DNA from: RGIG995 sp045652445
GTDB lineage: Bacteria; Bacillota; Clostridia; Oscillospirales; UBA644
Direction of reading: 5' to 3'
Length of the DNA stretch: 28,737 nucleotides
Assembly (NCBI GenBank): GCA_045652445.1
Contig: JAZRUJ010000010.1
Span: forward strand, 1 to 28,737
Part shown: piece after piece, positions 19,001 to 25,740 of the stretch
How the letters are laid out: every line of letters begins with the position of its first letter
Position numbering within the stretch: the stretch's first letter is position 1
Position numbers and translations under genes: made by a program
The notes under the pieces: generated by a model
Database searches by the model: none
What the model was told of the DNA's origin: nothing
Seen by the model: only the letters and a program-made list of their open reading frames with translations

Positions 19001-19134
19001 TCATCTTTTAAGGGAAGAATTTCGTTCTCCGCAAGGTTGATCAAATAGCTTTTGTTGATAAACTTATCGGCAGTAATAAGTCCGTTCGTAATTGCTTGGG
19101 TTTGCTTTTGAGAAGAAAGAGGTATGGTGTTCAT
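16051..19134 (-). CDS. HerA/DUF87-type P-loop ATPase with Ser/Thr-rich insert
   Basis: The 1027-residue protein has an unrecognised N-terminal region (1-225). A low-complexity Ser/Thr/Asn/Gly-rich stretch follows (about 228-322). The HerA-FtsK-type ATPase core has Walker A GSTGSGKS (511-518), Walker B VTVLEEAH (739-746) with adjacent acidic residues, and a downstream ILMRLPEWND (806-815) where the family places its arginine finger. The last 150 residues look helical. HerA-type ATPases form hexamers that move DNA or, in VirB4/TraG relatives, protein; several defence systems use them. No membrane helix is present. It starts 18 bases after the kinase stop with an AGGGAGC ribosome binding site and is coupled to the next gene. 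The Ser/Thr-rich stretch could be a target of the operon's kinase and phosphatase. ATPase assignment is firm; substrate is unknown. Confidence 0.87.
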   Translation of the reverse strand: MNTIPLSSQKQTQAITNGLITADKFINKSYLINLAENEILPLKDEFNTTTAIRLYQIEKLIFDKEENVNDKLISVYSSLLNINSSALLVITGRAKDVTLHIGIRSNENAAVAGLILEKSFLGNFPGSSLRRLRNSEIEDVMTDCVSSNMAQSLKNVSCVTVIPSTRDENKDKFVQGLEKFIDTMQGSNYTAVFVAQPVDKYGLELRKRGLEELYSALSPFAKTTLSYAENSSEAVTNGMSENFSHSVNNSINNTNGSNTSKSYSRNTGMNLGFHGSGINSGRSRSYTTGQSWSTAVTQGTADTKSTGTNSSTSTTTGNTRTLSAEHQNKSVAELMEKLDEQLKRIKDCEGFGLWDCACYFASDDIQTSVVAANTYKALMLGDNTSVENSYVNVWDIRVEAENRKRVLDYIKCGIHPVIQIKPEQGYDAQAVTPGSYTSGKELPFLIGMPRKSIPGIPVSNIAEFGRSVFISGPKKDGKKIRIGNVHHMGRTENSTVDLDLNSFTSHCFITGSTGSGKSNTTYCLLEKFYQNKIPFLVIEPAKGEYKNTFGALEELNVFTTNPYAGQMLKINPFSFDPNIHILEHLDRLIEIFNACWEMYAAMPAILKDAIERIYIEKGWDLLNSVYQGSGEPVFPDFSDLMKTLPAIINSSEYSSDTKGDYIGALVTRVTSLTNGISGQVFCDNYTVPDSVLFDECTIIDLSRVGSAETKSLIMGLLVLKLTEYRMANANSANSQLRHVTVLEEAHNLLKRASNENGGSNVVGKSVEMICNSIAEMRTYGEGFIIVDQSPTAVDISAIKNTNTKILMRLPEWNDCDAVGNAVGLNDDQKKELSKLETGIAVVMQNNWLEAVLTHIDLFSNIYEGAQPSADYNSLKSLKSIIVQELLYQYIADRKFNLDAIIKKIEEIDIPLQKKKEIRYRLAYIINRLTKDRDTDFFAQTMYNLVNAESVFRFIEKSVLPSERNEHKYALETVQKWNEQLHEQLQKTINLPNNYMNILIDHLLYIQEEKDRTVDYYEIQRILEQEVR

Positions 19135-19152
19135 AGATGCTCCCTAATAAGA

Positions 19153-21273
19153 TTAGTTATAAAACGAATATGTGCGTTCTGTATTTATGAAAAATATCCC
19201 GGTTTTTTCAAGTAATTCAGCTTGATTAAAATGAGCAGTAATTTTACAGGTTTTATATCCAGTCCCCGGGATATGATATTCATCATAATCTGCGTCGTAC
19301 ACTACATCTTGAAGTAAGTACGATCCGGTTCCAATATGGTTTCCACTTGCATCATATACGTCAAATTTTAACCCTGGATTGACTTCATCTGCACCTGGGC
19401 GCTTGTCGTCAATAATAGAGAGTTTTATTGTATTTTCTCCAATTTTATATTTGGAATCAATAATGGACAAGGTTCCGTAATAATAGGAGTGCCCTTTGAC
19501 ATCTTGACAATAATCTCTCGGATCATGCCGAACAAATTCTTCTGTATTCAAATTATTGATTCGCAAGGTATTGTTTTTTAATTGAATAGAATGGTTATTG
19601 CCAAGAACTGAATATTCTTCAAACGTAAGAACATCATCATTTGAAAGGTACTCATTACAAGCTGCACGAATAGTGGCGTCTCCGATGGCAGTTCCATCCT
19701 GATCTACCATCAATGTAAGATAAACATATCCATCCCACATTCTTGGCGATTTTAATGTTAATGCATATTCTTTTCCATCTACAACAACCGTATCCTGAGA
19801 AGAAGCAGAAGCGTCAAAGTATCCATAGTTATTATATCCCGTAATCAAAGAATCTGCCATCTTTCCTATATTAACCGGAATTTGTGTTTCTGCCATATAA
19901 TCTGATATTGCCGGAATTGATTTAATCATAGCAAAAATTGCACTAGGAGTAATAGTGAAAAGGAATGAGCACGCAACTAATGTAGCATAAGATAACACAA
20001 GCTTTACGAAAATCCCGAGTTTTTTTGATTTCCAAATCTTTATCAAAACCATAATGGGGAAAAAGAATACCCATAAAAGGACTCGACCAATAATGCTGAT
20101 TGTTTTTATTTTGGTCTTTGGTTGAGTTTGTGCTTGAGATTGCGGTCTTTGTGCGCTTTGATTCCCGCCTGCAGGAACATTAACAGGGTTATTAAAACTC
20201 ACTTGCCCTGAAGATGCCCGTGAGTGAGATTTATAAGCACTTGCTGCGGCATTCATACTCTGCTGGAAACGTTGGTCTGCGTCGCAATAGGGACAAGTTA
20301 CACAGGTTTTATAATGATAGTGGTCGGGATTTTTTTTGCACTGAACCAAACTATCCTTGTATTCACAAAGAGCTTGATACCAATCATCCGCCGTTGCACG
20401 CTTGGAAGGATCTATAGGACCTCCAAGGAAGGTTTGTTTGAACAAGGACTGAATATTAGGAGAGAATTGACGTATATCCGGCGTGGCGGCACTTTGAGGC
20501 TTGTTGCCCGGCTTGAAGCAATAATTATCTCGCTCAATGCCGGCATTCCCGATACCAGGAGAAGCCTGAGAAGATCTTTCATTATCCTTAATGCCGTTGA
20601 AAGGAGAGTATCCGTTCATCAAAAGTTTAAAAATATGAACAGCCAATGCAAAACGATCTGTCTCCTGTGTGAAGGTAGGCAGAGGTGCATTTGCATAATC
20701 AGAGTTCTTACACCGTTGAATTAGTTCGGGTGCAGCATAGCCGGGAAGACAAACCTCGCAGCGATATACTTTACCCGAGGTTGTGTCTGTGATATGATAG
20801 GAGTCGGTGTCAAGAAAGGCTACGTGTCCTGTCTTTAAGTTGATTCCTATGTTTAAGGGGTTAAAGTCACCAAAGACAAATCCTGCTTTATGAATGGCAG
20901 AAATAACGATACAAATATTAATTGCAATAATAACTTTTTGCTCGCAAGTAATAGGGATTTTGGGAGGATAAGCATAAATTGACATCAGGTCGGTGTCAAT
21001 AGACAATTTCGGCATAACGAAGCCGACGAAATCGCCCATGGCATTCCGCAATAAGTCCTGGGGCCAGGCAATCTGATTCATAATGCTCTGGTCCGGGGGA
21101 TTCTGCGCCATATAGATTAACTTATCTTCCAATTCGGAAGACAACTTTTCCGCATGATAGATTTTTGCAACCTTGTCCGGATGGTTGGCGATGGTATAAA
21201 TTGCCCCTTCGCCCCCCGATTTCAGCGGTTGATCGTCTAATTGATAAATATCGTAATTTCCCTTCAGTCTCAT
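19153..21273 (-). CDS. Membrane-anchored Ser/Thr-kinase-like protein of a TerY-P triad
   Basis: The 706-residue protein starts with a divergent protein-kinase domain (about 5-310). It has a Gly-rich loop SGGEGAIY (19-26), VAK lysine 37, a catalytic loop GDFNPLN with Asp136 and Asn141 replacing the usual HRD context, FLDTDSY (Asp155 or Asp157) in place of DFG, and AAPE (180-183). A zinc-finger-like cluster follows (Cys312, Cys324, Cys327, Cys330, with His318 or His320 nearby). A Ser/Gln-rich linker leads to two transmembrane segments (about 392-412 and 420-448) and an unrecognised domain of about 250 residues. With two helices the C-terminal domain would lie on the same side as the kinase unless only one truly spans. 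Gene context makes it the kinase arm of the triad. AGGAGC precedes the ATG. Confidence 0.85.
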   Translation of the reverse strand: MRLKGNYDIYQLDDQPLKSGGEGAIYTIANHPDKVAKIYHAEKLSSELEDKLIYMAQNPPDQSIMNQIAWPQDLLRNAMGDFVGFVMPKLSIDTDLMSIYAYPPKIPITCEQKVIIAINICIVISAIHKAGFVFGDFNPLNIGINLKTGHVAFLDTDSYHITDTTSGKVYRCEVCLPGYAAPELIQRCKNSDYANAPLPTFTQETDRFALAVHIFKLLMNGYSPFNGIKDNERSSQASPGIGNAGIERDNYCFKPGNKPQSAATPDIRQFSPNIQSLFKQTFLGGPIDPSKRATADDWYQALCEYKDSLVQCKKNPDHYHYKTCVTCPYCDADQRFQQSMNAAASAYKSHSRASSGQVSFNNPVNVPAGGNQSAQRPQSQAQTQPKTKIKTISIIGRVLLWVFFFPIMVLIKIWKSKKLGIFVKLVLSYATLVACSFLFTITPSAIFAMIKSIPAISDYMAETQIPVNIGKMADSLITGYNNYGYFDASASSQDTVVVDGKEYALTLKSPRMWDGYVYLTLMVDQDGTAIGDATIRAACNEYLSNDDVLTFEEYSVLGNNHSIQLKNNTLRINNLNTEEFVRHDPRDYCQDVKGHSYYYGTLSIIDSKYKIGENTIKLSIIDDKRPGADEVNPGLKFDVYDASGNHIGTGSYLLQDVVYDADYDEYHIPGTGYKTCKITAHFNQAELLEKTGIFFINTERTYSFYN

Positions 21274-21307
21274 GTGTTGTTGCTCCTAAATGGTGTTGTT
21301 TTTAACT

Positions 21308-21757
21308 TTAGTTTGGTAGCAAATTTGCAATGTATTGATTCCAAAGATTTTTCCATTCATCAAGGGATACTTGTTTTTCTTCGTTTTTATCTGCGTTATC
21401 GTAATACAAAATTTGGAATTCTTTGCACTCGTGAATATTTACGCACAAACTATAGCAGCCACGTTCAAATTGATTAAAATTATACTTTTGTGCAATATTT
21501 TTATTACTGCAAAAAAGTATTATCTGCTCTGTTTTTGGGCTATACTCACACCCAAATCGCATATCTTTCCATTTAACACTAAAAGCTACATCAAAAATTT
21601 CATCAATTTCACTATTGTTAACATATTTTTCGTAATATACAGTCCCTCTGTGCGTTATTTGTTTTTGAAATCCATCTGCAGGAACATATGTCCAAAGGTG
21701 AGTAGGGGTAGTGGAGTCATCTATGCAACAATAAATATCATTATACTTAGCAATCAT
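21308..21757 (-). CDS. Small protein, immunity-like, of unknown function
   Basis: A 149-residue soluble, acidic-aromatic protein that I do not recognise. It begins MIAKYNDIYCCIDD and contains many Tyr, Phe and Cys residues. There is no signal peptide or membrane helix. Its ATG lies one base after the stop of the upstream toxin-like gene, with a strong AAAGGAGGG ribosome binding site inside that gene's 3' end. Size, small beta-rich look and tight linkage behind a toxin-like gene resemble immunity genes of polymorphic toxin systems, which is inference only. Both genes are visibly more AT-rich than the triad genes on either side. It could equally be an accessory or sensor protein of the triad. 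Confidence 0.6.
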   Translation of the reverse strand: MIAKYNDIYCCIDDSTTPTHLWTYVPADGFQKQITHRGTVYYEKYVNNSEIDEIFDVAFSVKWKDMRFGCEYSPKTEQIILFCSNKNIAQKYNFNQFERGCYSLCVNIHECKEFQILYYDNADKNEEKQVSLDEWKNLWNQYIANLLPN

Positions 21758-21758
21758 G

Positions 21759-22730
21759 TTAACCCTCCTTTACATGAATTGGTTCAAAACACTTATCTTG
21801 TTTATTGAAAAACGCAAATGGTTCTTCTTTACCATCCGGAGAAATTTTGTATATAATGCCATCTGTTACAACTGCGCCTCTGCTTTGTTGATCTTTTCGA
21901 ACTTCATATTCTGGTATGGCAACTTTCTCCGAAGAAATAAACCCATTCCCAGTAAATGGCTGATCATGCTCATATTTCCCATTAAATTCTTGGTTATATG
22001 GGATGTCATAATTTTTGCCATCGGTAAATCGAATTACATACACTGGTTTGTTTGGATCTTTAAACTCAGTCTCGTCATAGTCTAATCTTAAATTATCATA
22101 ACAGTCTTGTGGGGTTCGAGTAAACGCAGCGGAGTCCTCAGCCTTTGCGACAAATCCAAAAACTTGACAATCAGTTCTATCTCCCTGAAGATTTTTTGGA
22201 TTAAGATAGTTTTCCAACTTTTCTTCACTTATTACTTTTTGCATAACAGTTTCTGTCGTGGGGGCATCAATTTTATCTCGAATATCCTTTATGTATCTTT
22301 TTTCTTCTTCCATATATTCTCCTACGGGGGCACGATCGTTTTCTGTAAGAATTGTCCCCATGGGATAAACTGGATACACGGTTTTACTTTTAAGTTCATT
22401 TAATTTAGGATAATTTTCTTTTGCATATGAATCAAAGGAATCTTCCGCAGAAAAATTAATATATGAAAATTTTCGCAATGAATCCTCAATCTTATATTCA
22501 CGATACTCATTTCGTGACATATCGCGCATTTCAGCTTCATACCGTTCTCTAAAATCCACGTTCAGCCTTGTAACGTCTTCCGGCTTCATATCAAGCAATT
22601 CTTTGTAAGAATAATCCTCCAGCCGTTTTTTATGGTCCTGATGATCGGCAGCATTCTGGGCAACTTTTTCGGGAGAATTGTTTTTCTCAACCTCTTGTAT
22701 CTCGTTGTTTTTAAATTCCTCTAATTTCAT
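21759..22730 (-). CDS. Toxin-like effector candidate between phosphatase and kinase genes
   Basis: The ATG at 22730 is favoured because GGTGA lies 5 bases upstream; a GTG at 22739 would add three residues and overlap the phosphatase gene by 8 bases. The product is about 323 residues with no signal peptide or membrane helix. The N-terminal half is charged and helical (about 1-110). The C-terminal 140 residues form a compact domain with TDCQVFGFVAKAED, NLRLDYDET, PVYVIRFTDGKNYDIPYN and PFTGNGFISS followed by IPEYEV. This domain resembles, by eye, C-terminal domains of Firmicute polymorphic toxins, possibly of ADP-ribosyltransferase or NAD-glycohydrolase type. I cannot name the family with certainty. 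It is AT-rich relative to its neighbours and paired with the gene at 21308. Confidence 0.6.
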   Translation of the reverse strand: MKLEEFKNNEIQEVEKNNSPEKVAQNAADHQDHKKRLEDYSYKELLDMKPEDVTRLNVDFRERYEAEMRDMSRNEYREYKIEDSLRKFSYINFSAEDSFDSYAKENYPKLNELKSKTVYPVYPMGTILTENDRAPVGEYMEEEKRYIKDIRDKIDAPTTETVMQKVISEEKLENYLNPKNLQGDRTDCQVFGFVAKAEDSAAFTRTPQDCYDNLRLDYDETEFKDPNKPVYVIRFTDGKNYDIPYNQEFNGKYEHDQPFTGNGFISSEKVAIPEYEVRKDQQSRGAVVTDGIIYKISPDGKEEPFAFFNKQDKCFEPIHVKEG

Positions 22731-22731
22731 A

Positions 22732-23619
22732 TCATTCACCGTCGTTTTGTTCTTCGTTATTAAAAAGGTGAGGGTATGCTTTGCGTTTGTATTCTTCGTC
22801 CCGCTTTTTCTTCAAAGCAGTCCAATCCGGCATGGCGTAGTAGTCTTCCGGCTGCTTGGAAACGGGGATGGAATCATCCAACATTACCAAGATTGTTTTA
22901 TCGTCGGATACTTGTTCTCCCGGAATGTTTGCAATAAACGCTGATATCTTTTCGTTGACTGTGTCTGAATTTTCAGCCGTAAATCCGAGACTTTCGTTGC
23001 TCATCAGAAAATTTGCAAGAGCGACGTAAATATTGACGTCTTCACCGTATAAAAGATAAGGGAAGAGTGTTTCATAAATACCGTCGGTAGCTAAAAGCAC
23101 GCTTGCCACGGTTTCCTTTTTGCCGAAAACCCAATAATCCGCACCAAAGCACAGGGGGTATACGCAACCGTTTTCATCCCGTTGCTGTTCGGTAATGTTT
23201 TCAAAGGTGCCGTTACCATTCAGGACTACGATGCCGCTGTCTCCGGAATTTCCAAAGTACACCGTGCCATCCCGATATACGGCAAGGGCAAGAGTAGTAT
23301 CATATTGGTCAATGGGATTTCCATCTTCCGCAATGCGTTTTTCAATAGAACTTAATGCGTGAGCAAAGGAATCCTTAATTACACTTAAAATTGCATCGGA
23401 ATCCATAGATTCATTAATATTTTCCGCACAATATTCTACTGATGTTTCTGCCGCAATTTTAGAAGCAATATCGCTGAACTGCTGGCTCCCCAATCCGTCT
23501 GCAACGGCGCCGATGGCAAAGGAGTCGTTGATTTTCTTGAAGAAATGAGCATCCTGACAGGGAGTATCATTTTTGACGTGATACGCACCCTGCTGTGTTG
23601 TTCCGTAAGAATAAATCAT
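22732..23619 (-). CDS. PP2C-type protein phosphatase of a TerY-P triad
   Basis: The 295-residue protein has the full PP2C (PPM) metal-binding set. These are Asp23 in CQDAH, DGLG at 41-44, GNSGDSG at 123-129, ATDG at 177-180 and the C-terminal SDDKTILVM (Asp239/Asp240). PP2C enzymes remove phosphate from Ser/Thr with Mn2+ or Mg2+, so this is the natural counterpart of the kinase encoded at 19153-21273. There is no membrane helix, so it is cytoplasmic. It begins 12 bases after the vWA gene stop with GGAG 7 bases upstream of the ATG. vWA, PP2C and kinase in one operon is the TerY-P arrangement known from comparative genomics. Assignment is firm. Confidence 0.93.
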   Translation of the reverse strand: MIYSYGTTQQGAYHVKNDTPCQDAHFFKKINDSFAIGAVADGLGSQQFSDIASKIAAETSVEYCAENINESMDSDAILSVIKDSFAHALSSIEKRIAEDGNPIDQYDTTLALAVYRDGTVYFGNSGDSGIVVLNGNGTFENITEQQRDENGCVYPLCFGADYWVFGKKETVASVLLATDGIYETLFPYLLYGEDVNIYVALANFLMSNESLGFTAENSDTVNEKISAFIANIPGEQVSDDKTILVMLDDSIPVSKQPEDYYAMPDWTALKKKRDEEYKRKAYPHLFNNEEQNDGE

Positions 23620-23631
23620 AACTGAACTCCG

Positions 23632-24333
23632 TTACATCAAATCATCAATAGAAACGGTAGAGGGCAACTGTTGACCCTTCACTTTTTCTCCGGGAGAGCT
23701 TTGGGAAACGGCGCGCATGCTCTTGTTTGCCCAATCCAGGAACCCAGCAAAATCATAGCCCTGCAGCTTCAAAACACGGCGGCCGGCAAGCTTATGAAGA
23801 ACATCAAGATCTGCACCTTGTACGGCAAGCGACCAGAATGCAAGCTTTTCCTGTTCTACCAAATCGCTGATTTTGTTTGCCATATCATCTACAGAATCAA
23901 ACGGAGCTCCGTCGGAAATCAAAACGATCCAAGGCTTGTATGGTTCTGCGCCGGATGCACGATAAAACCGAGAGCGTTCCGTGACCATATTGATCGCAAC
24001 GTCTAAAGCTTCACTCATATAGGTCTGACCGCGAGCAATCAGTTCTACGGGCTTCATGTATTCAATGGGAGAAAAATCTTGAAGAACTTCGTATTTGTTG
24101 TTGAACGTTACGATAGCAACGTCCAAAATATCTTTGGTGTGCTCATCGTAACAGACTTCCGTCTTAAAACGGTTTAATGCATCGGTCAATTCTTGAATAG
24201 GAGTGCTCCCGGTTCCCGGAATAGGAGCTCCCATCGAGCCGGATACGTCAATTAAGAATAACAGTGCCATATGATGTTCGCTGGCGTTTACAATTGCGGG
24301 AGCGTCTTCGTTGAAAAAACTCATTTGTTCCAT
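23632..24333 (-). CDS. TerY-like von Willebrand factor A domain protein
   Basis: The start at 24333 is chosen because AGGAG lies 7 bases upstream; the longer frame to 24378 lacks a ribosome binding site and would begin inside the recombination-site leader. The 233-residue product is one vWA domain with an intact metal-ion-dependent adhesion site: DVSGSMG (Asp29, Ser31, Ser33), Thr103 in RGQTYMSEAL and Asp141 in LISDGAPFD. TerY-type vWA proteins are proposed to scaffold the kinase and phosphatase of the triad. It is the first gene of the seven-gene leftward operon. Its leader contains the left recombination site, and its only evident promoter lies inside the invertible segment. Confidence 0.92.
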   Translation of the reverse strand: MEQMSFFNEDAPAIVNASEHHMALLFLIDVSGSMGAPIPGTGSTPIQELTDALNRFKTEVCYDEHTKDILDVAIVTFNNKYEVLQDFSPIEYMKPVELIARGQTYMSEALDVAINMVTERSRFYRASGAEPYKPWIVLISDGAPFDSVDDMANKISDLVEQEKLAFWSLAVQGADLDVLHKLAGRRVLKLQGYDFAGFLDWANKSMRAVSQSSPGEKVKGQQLPSTVSIDDLM

Positions 24334-24380
24334 GTTGTTTCTCCTGTTGAATGAAAATTTAAGAGATGGTTGAAACAAGG

Positions 24381-24408
24381 GTACTACATAATCAATATTA
24401 TGTGGTAC
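24381..24408 (-). repeat. Left recombination site (dif-like), inverted relative to the right site
   Basis: Read on the minus strand, two 11-base arms (GTACCACATAA and TTATGTAGTAC, nine of eleven complementary) flank the 6-base spacer TATTGA. The CATAA / 6 bases / TTATG form is that of Xer/dif-type tyrosine recombinase sites. The core TACCACATAATATTGATT (24407-24390) is identical to 24643-24660 in the opposite orientation. It lies in the 5' untranslated leader of the vWA gene, where it could also fold as an RNA hairpin. Confidence 0.85.
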
Positions 24409-24431
24409 TTAACCTAAAACCTTGCTGTCTA

Positions 24432-24460
24432 ATTATAGCATATTAGGGAGAAATTGTCAA
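24432..24460 (-). promoter_or_regulatory. Promoter of the TerY-P/HerA operon, inside the invertible segment
   Basis: Minus-strand TTGACA (24460-24455), a 17-base spacer and TATAAT (24437-24432), with an extended -10 TG one base before. This is perfect consensus. The expected start near 24425 gives a leader of about 92 bases that crosses the left recombination site before the vWA ATG at 24333. Confidence 0.93.
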
Positions 24461-24520
24461 CTGTATCACTACAAAATGTCGAAGATGATTCTGCATTTTG
24501 AAAAAATTACATAAAGAACG

Positions 24521-24550
24521 GACCAATAAAATTTTTTATTTCTATTGGTC
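24521..24550. repeat. Hairpin near the centre of the invertible segment
   Basis: GACCAATAAAAT (24521-24532) pairs with the region ending CTATTGGTC (24538-24550). On the minus strand one G-U pair completes a stem of about 13 base pairs. Its centre (about 24535) is within about 10 bases of the midpoint between the two recombination sites. It may act as a weak terminator limiting read-through from the recombinase gene in either orientation, but no good T run follows on either strand. Confidence 0.5.
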
Positions 24551-24641
24551 TATTTGTTGTGCGTTTTTATCGCTTTTTAATTACATCTTCTTCCATAATG
24601 GAATTAGTGCGAGCGTTGAAAATTAAAAAACTCAAAAGAGA

Positions 24642-24669
24642 ATACCACATAATATTGATTCTGTGGTTA
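24642..24669 (+). repeat. Right recombination site (dif-like)
   Basis: The spacer TATTGA is flanked by ATACCACATAA and TTCTGTGGTTA. It shares the 18-base core with the left site in inverted orientation. The outer right arm is less regular. Its last three bases (24667-24669) are the complement of the recombinase stop codon, so the site and the gene end overlap. Confidence 0.83.
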
Positions 24670-25506
24670 ACATCGAAGAAGTCCTAAATTCTGAATCTGC
24701 AAGCGGTGTATCTCACCATTTTCTTGGGTGTAAATTCGGGTAGTGTTTACATTGCTATGACCTAAAATATCTGCCAGGCGAACAATATCTTTCTGCATAG
24801 CATAATAGGTGCGAGCAAATAGGTGCCTTAAATTGTGCGGGAAGACCTTCTTTGCCGAAACTTTTGCGGATTCACAAAGCTTTTTCATGCTCGACCAAAC
24901 ATTAGATCTGTCAAGCGGGTTGCCGTTTTTCGTAATAAAAACGGAACCGCTTTTTATTTTGCGCTTCTTTGCGTACTTCTTCAATGCGGCACAAAGTTTT
25001 GTTGGAAGAAACACAATTCTTCGCTTGCCCTTGTTGATAATTTCGGCTTTTCCGATTTGAATAGATTCAACCGTAATATATCTTAGTTCAGAAACACGGA
25101 TCCCGGTAGAGCAAATGCACTGCATCAACAAATATAGCCTTTTATCTTTTTGTTTTTGTGCCGTAGACAGAAGCCTTTCATATTCCCTTTTTGAAAGTTC
25201 CCGTTCTTCCAGAGCGAATAGCTGTTTTTGTACTTTTACGGTTTTTACTTTCAAATCATTCCATCCGGCAAATGTAAAGAAGCTGTTCAGGGAAGAAATA
25301 ATAGAGTTTACACCGGTTGCTGAATGCGCTTCCAAAAGCTGTGTTTTATATTTCAATACACACTGTTTCGTTAGCTCAGCTTCACCTTGCCATTTGTTGA
25401 AATACACAACATCACGCACGTACTTTTTAACCGTCGCCTCTGATTTTTCTTCTGATATCAAATAATCCATAAATCGTTCAATTATTTCTGTTGTAATATA
25501 TCTCAT
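24667..25506 (-). CDS. Tyrosine recombinase (Xer/RecV-like invertase candidate)
   Basis: The 279-residue protein has an N-terminal SAM-like core-binding domain (about 1-95) and a catalytic domain with the full active site: Arg137 in GIRVSELR, Lys in NKGKRR (159 or 161), HNLRH (224-228), His250 in LGHSNVNTTRIY and nucleophile Tyr259. Length and motif order match XerC/XerD and the clostridial invertases rather than large phage integrases. AGAGGT lies 5 bases before the ATG. Its position directly beside the inverted dif-like sites makes it the likely enzyme that flips the promoter segment. Integration or excision of the island is an alternative role, but no flanking direct att repeats were found. 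Confidence 0.93.
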   Translation of the reverse strand: MRYITTEIIERFMDYLISEEKSEATVKKYVRDVVYFNKWQGEAELTKQCVLKYKTQLLEAHSATGVNSIISSLNSFFTFAGWNDLKVKTVKVQKQLFALEERELSKREYERLLSTAQKQKDKRLYLLMQCICSTGIRVSELRYITVESIQIGKAEIINKGKRRIVFLPTKLCAALKKYAKKRKIKSGSVFITKNGNPLDRSNVWSSMKKLCESAKVSAKKVFPHNLRHLFARTYYAMQKDIVRLADILGHSNVNTTRIYTQENGEIHRLQIQNLGLLRC

Positions 25507-25553
25507 TTTAACCTCTTTTCCACTATATTTTTAATTTTCAATGCTGTGAAAAT

Positions 25554-25581
25554 ATTATAGCAGAAAAAAGAAACGATTCAA
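25554..25581 (-). promoter_or_regulatory. Promoter of the tyrosine recombinase gene
   Basis: Minus-strand TTGAAT (25581-25576), a 16-base spacer and TATAAT (25559-25554) with an extended -10 TGC before it. The -10 lies about 48 bases upstream of the start codon. The -35 is only a 4 of 6 match. Confidence 0.6.
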
Positions 25582-25740
25582 TACCAAAGTAATTCTGAAA
25601 AGTGTATATCACTCTATTCTCCAATGTAAGAGAAAAATTGTCCCTATGTCACACATTCGTCAATGATCTTTTGTATAATAAAAAATAGAACATTGCAATG
25701 TTTTAAAAATTTGCTTGCAAAGTCAGGAGGTGTTACTACA
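25582..25740 (+). promoter_or_regulatory. Divergent spacer with a likely promoter and leader for the small peptide gene
   Basis: A perfect -10 box TATAAT lies at 25674-25679, but I see no good -35 at the proper distance. AGGAGG at 25725-25730 is the ribosome binding site of the peptide gene at 25741. The remainder is AT-rich with no further feature I can support. Confidence 0.45.

Larger units (their letters stand above)
24381..24669. mobile_element. Invertible promoter segment (phase-variation switch)
   Basis: Two inverted 28-base sites (24381-24408 and 24642-24669, 23 of 28 identical, the same 6-base spacer) enclose 233 bases with no gene. They contain a consensus promoter pointing at the vWA operon. 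A complete tyrosine recombinase gene abuts the right site. This is the architecture of invertible promoters controlled by RecV/Xer-like recombinases in Clostridia. In the given orientation the operon should be ON. After inversion the promoter would lie near 24590-24618 and point right, into the 3' end of the recombinase gene on the antisense strand. Inversion itself is inferred. Confidence 0.82.

Noticed and set aside
24381..24669. The inverted repeat pair as a simple terminator or CRISPR-like repeat
   Set aside because: The copies are 233 bases apart with identical 6-base spacers, dif-like arms and an adjacent recombinase. There are only two copies, they are inverted, and no array is present.
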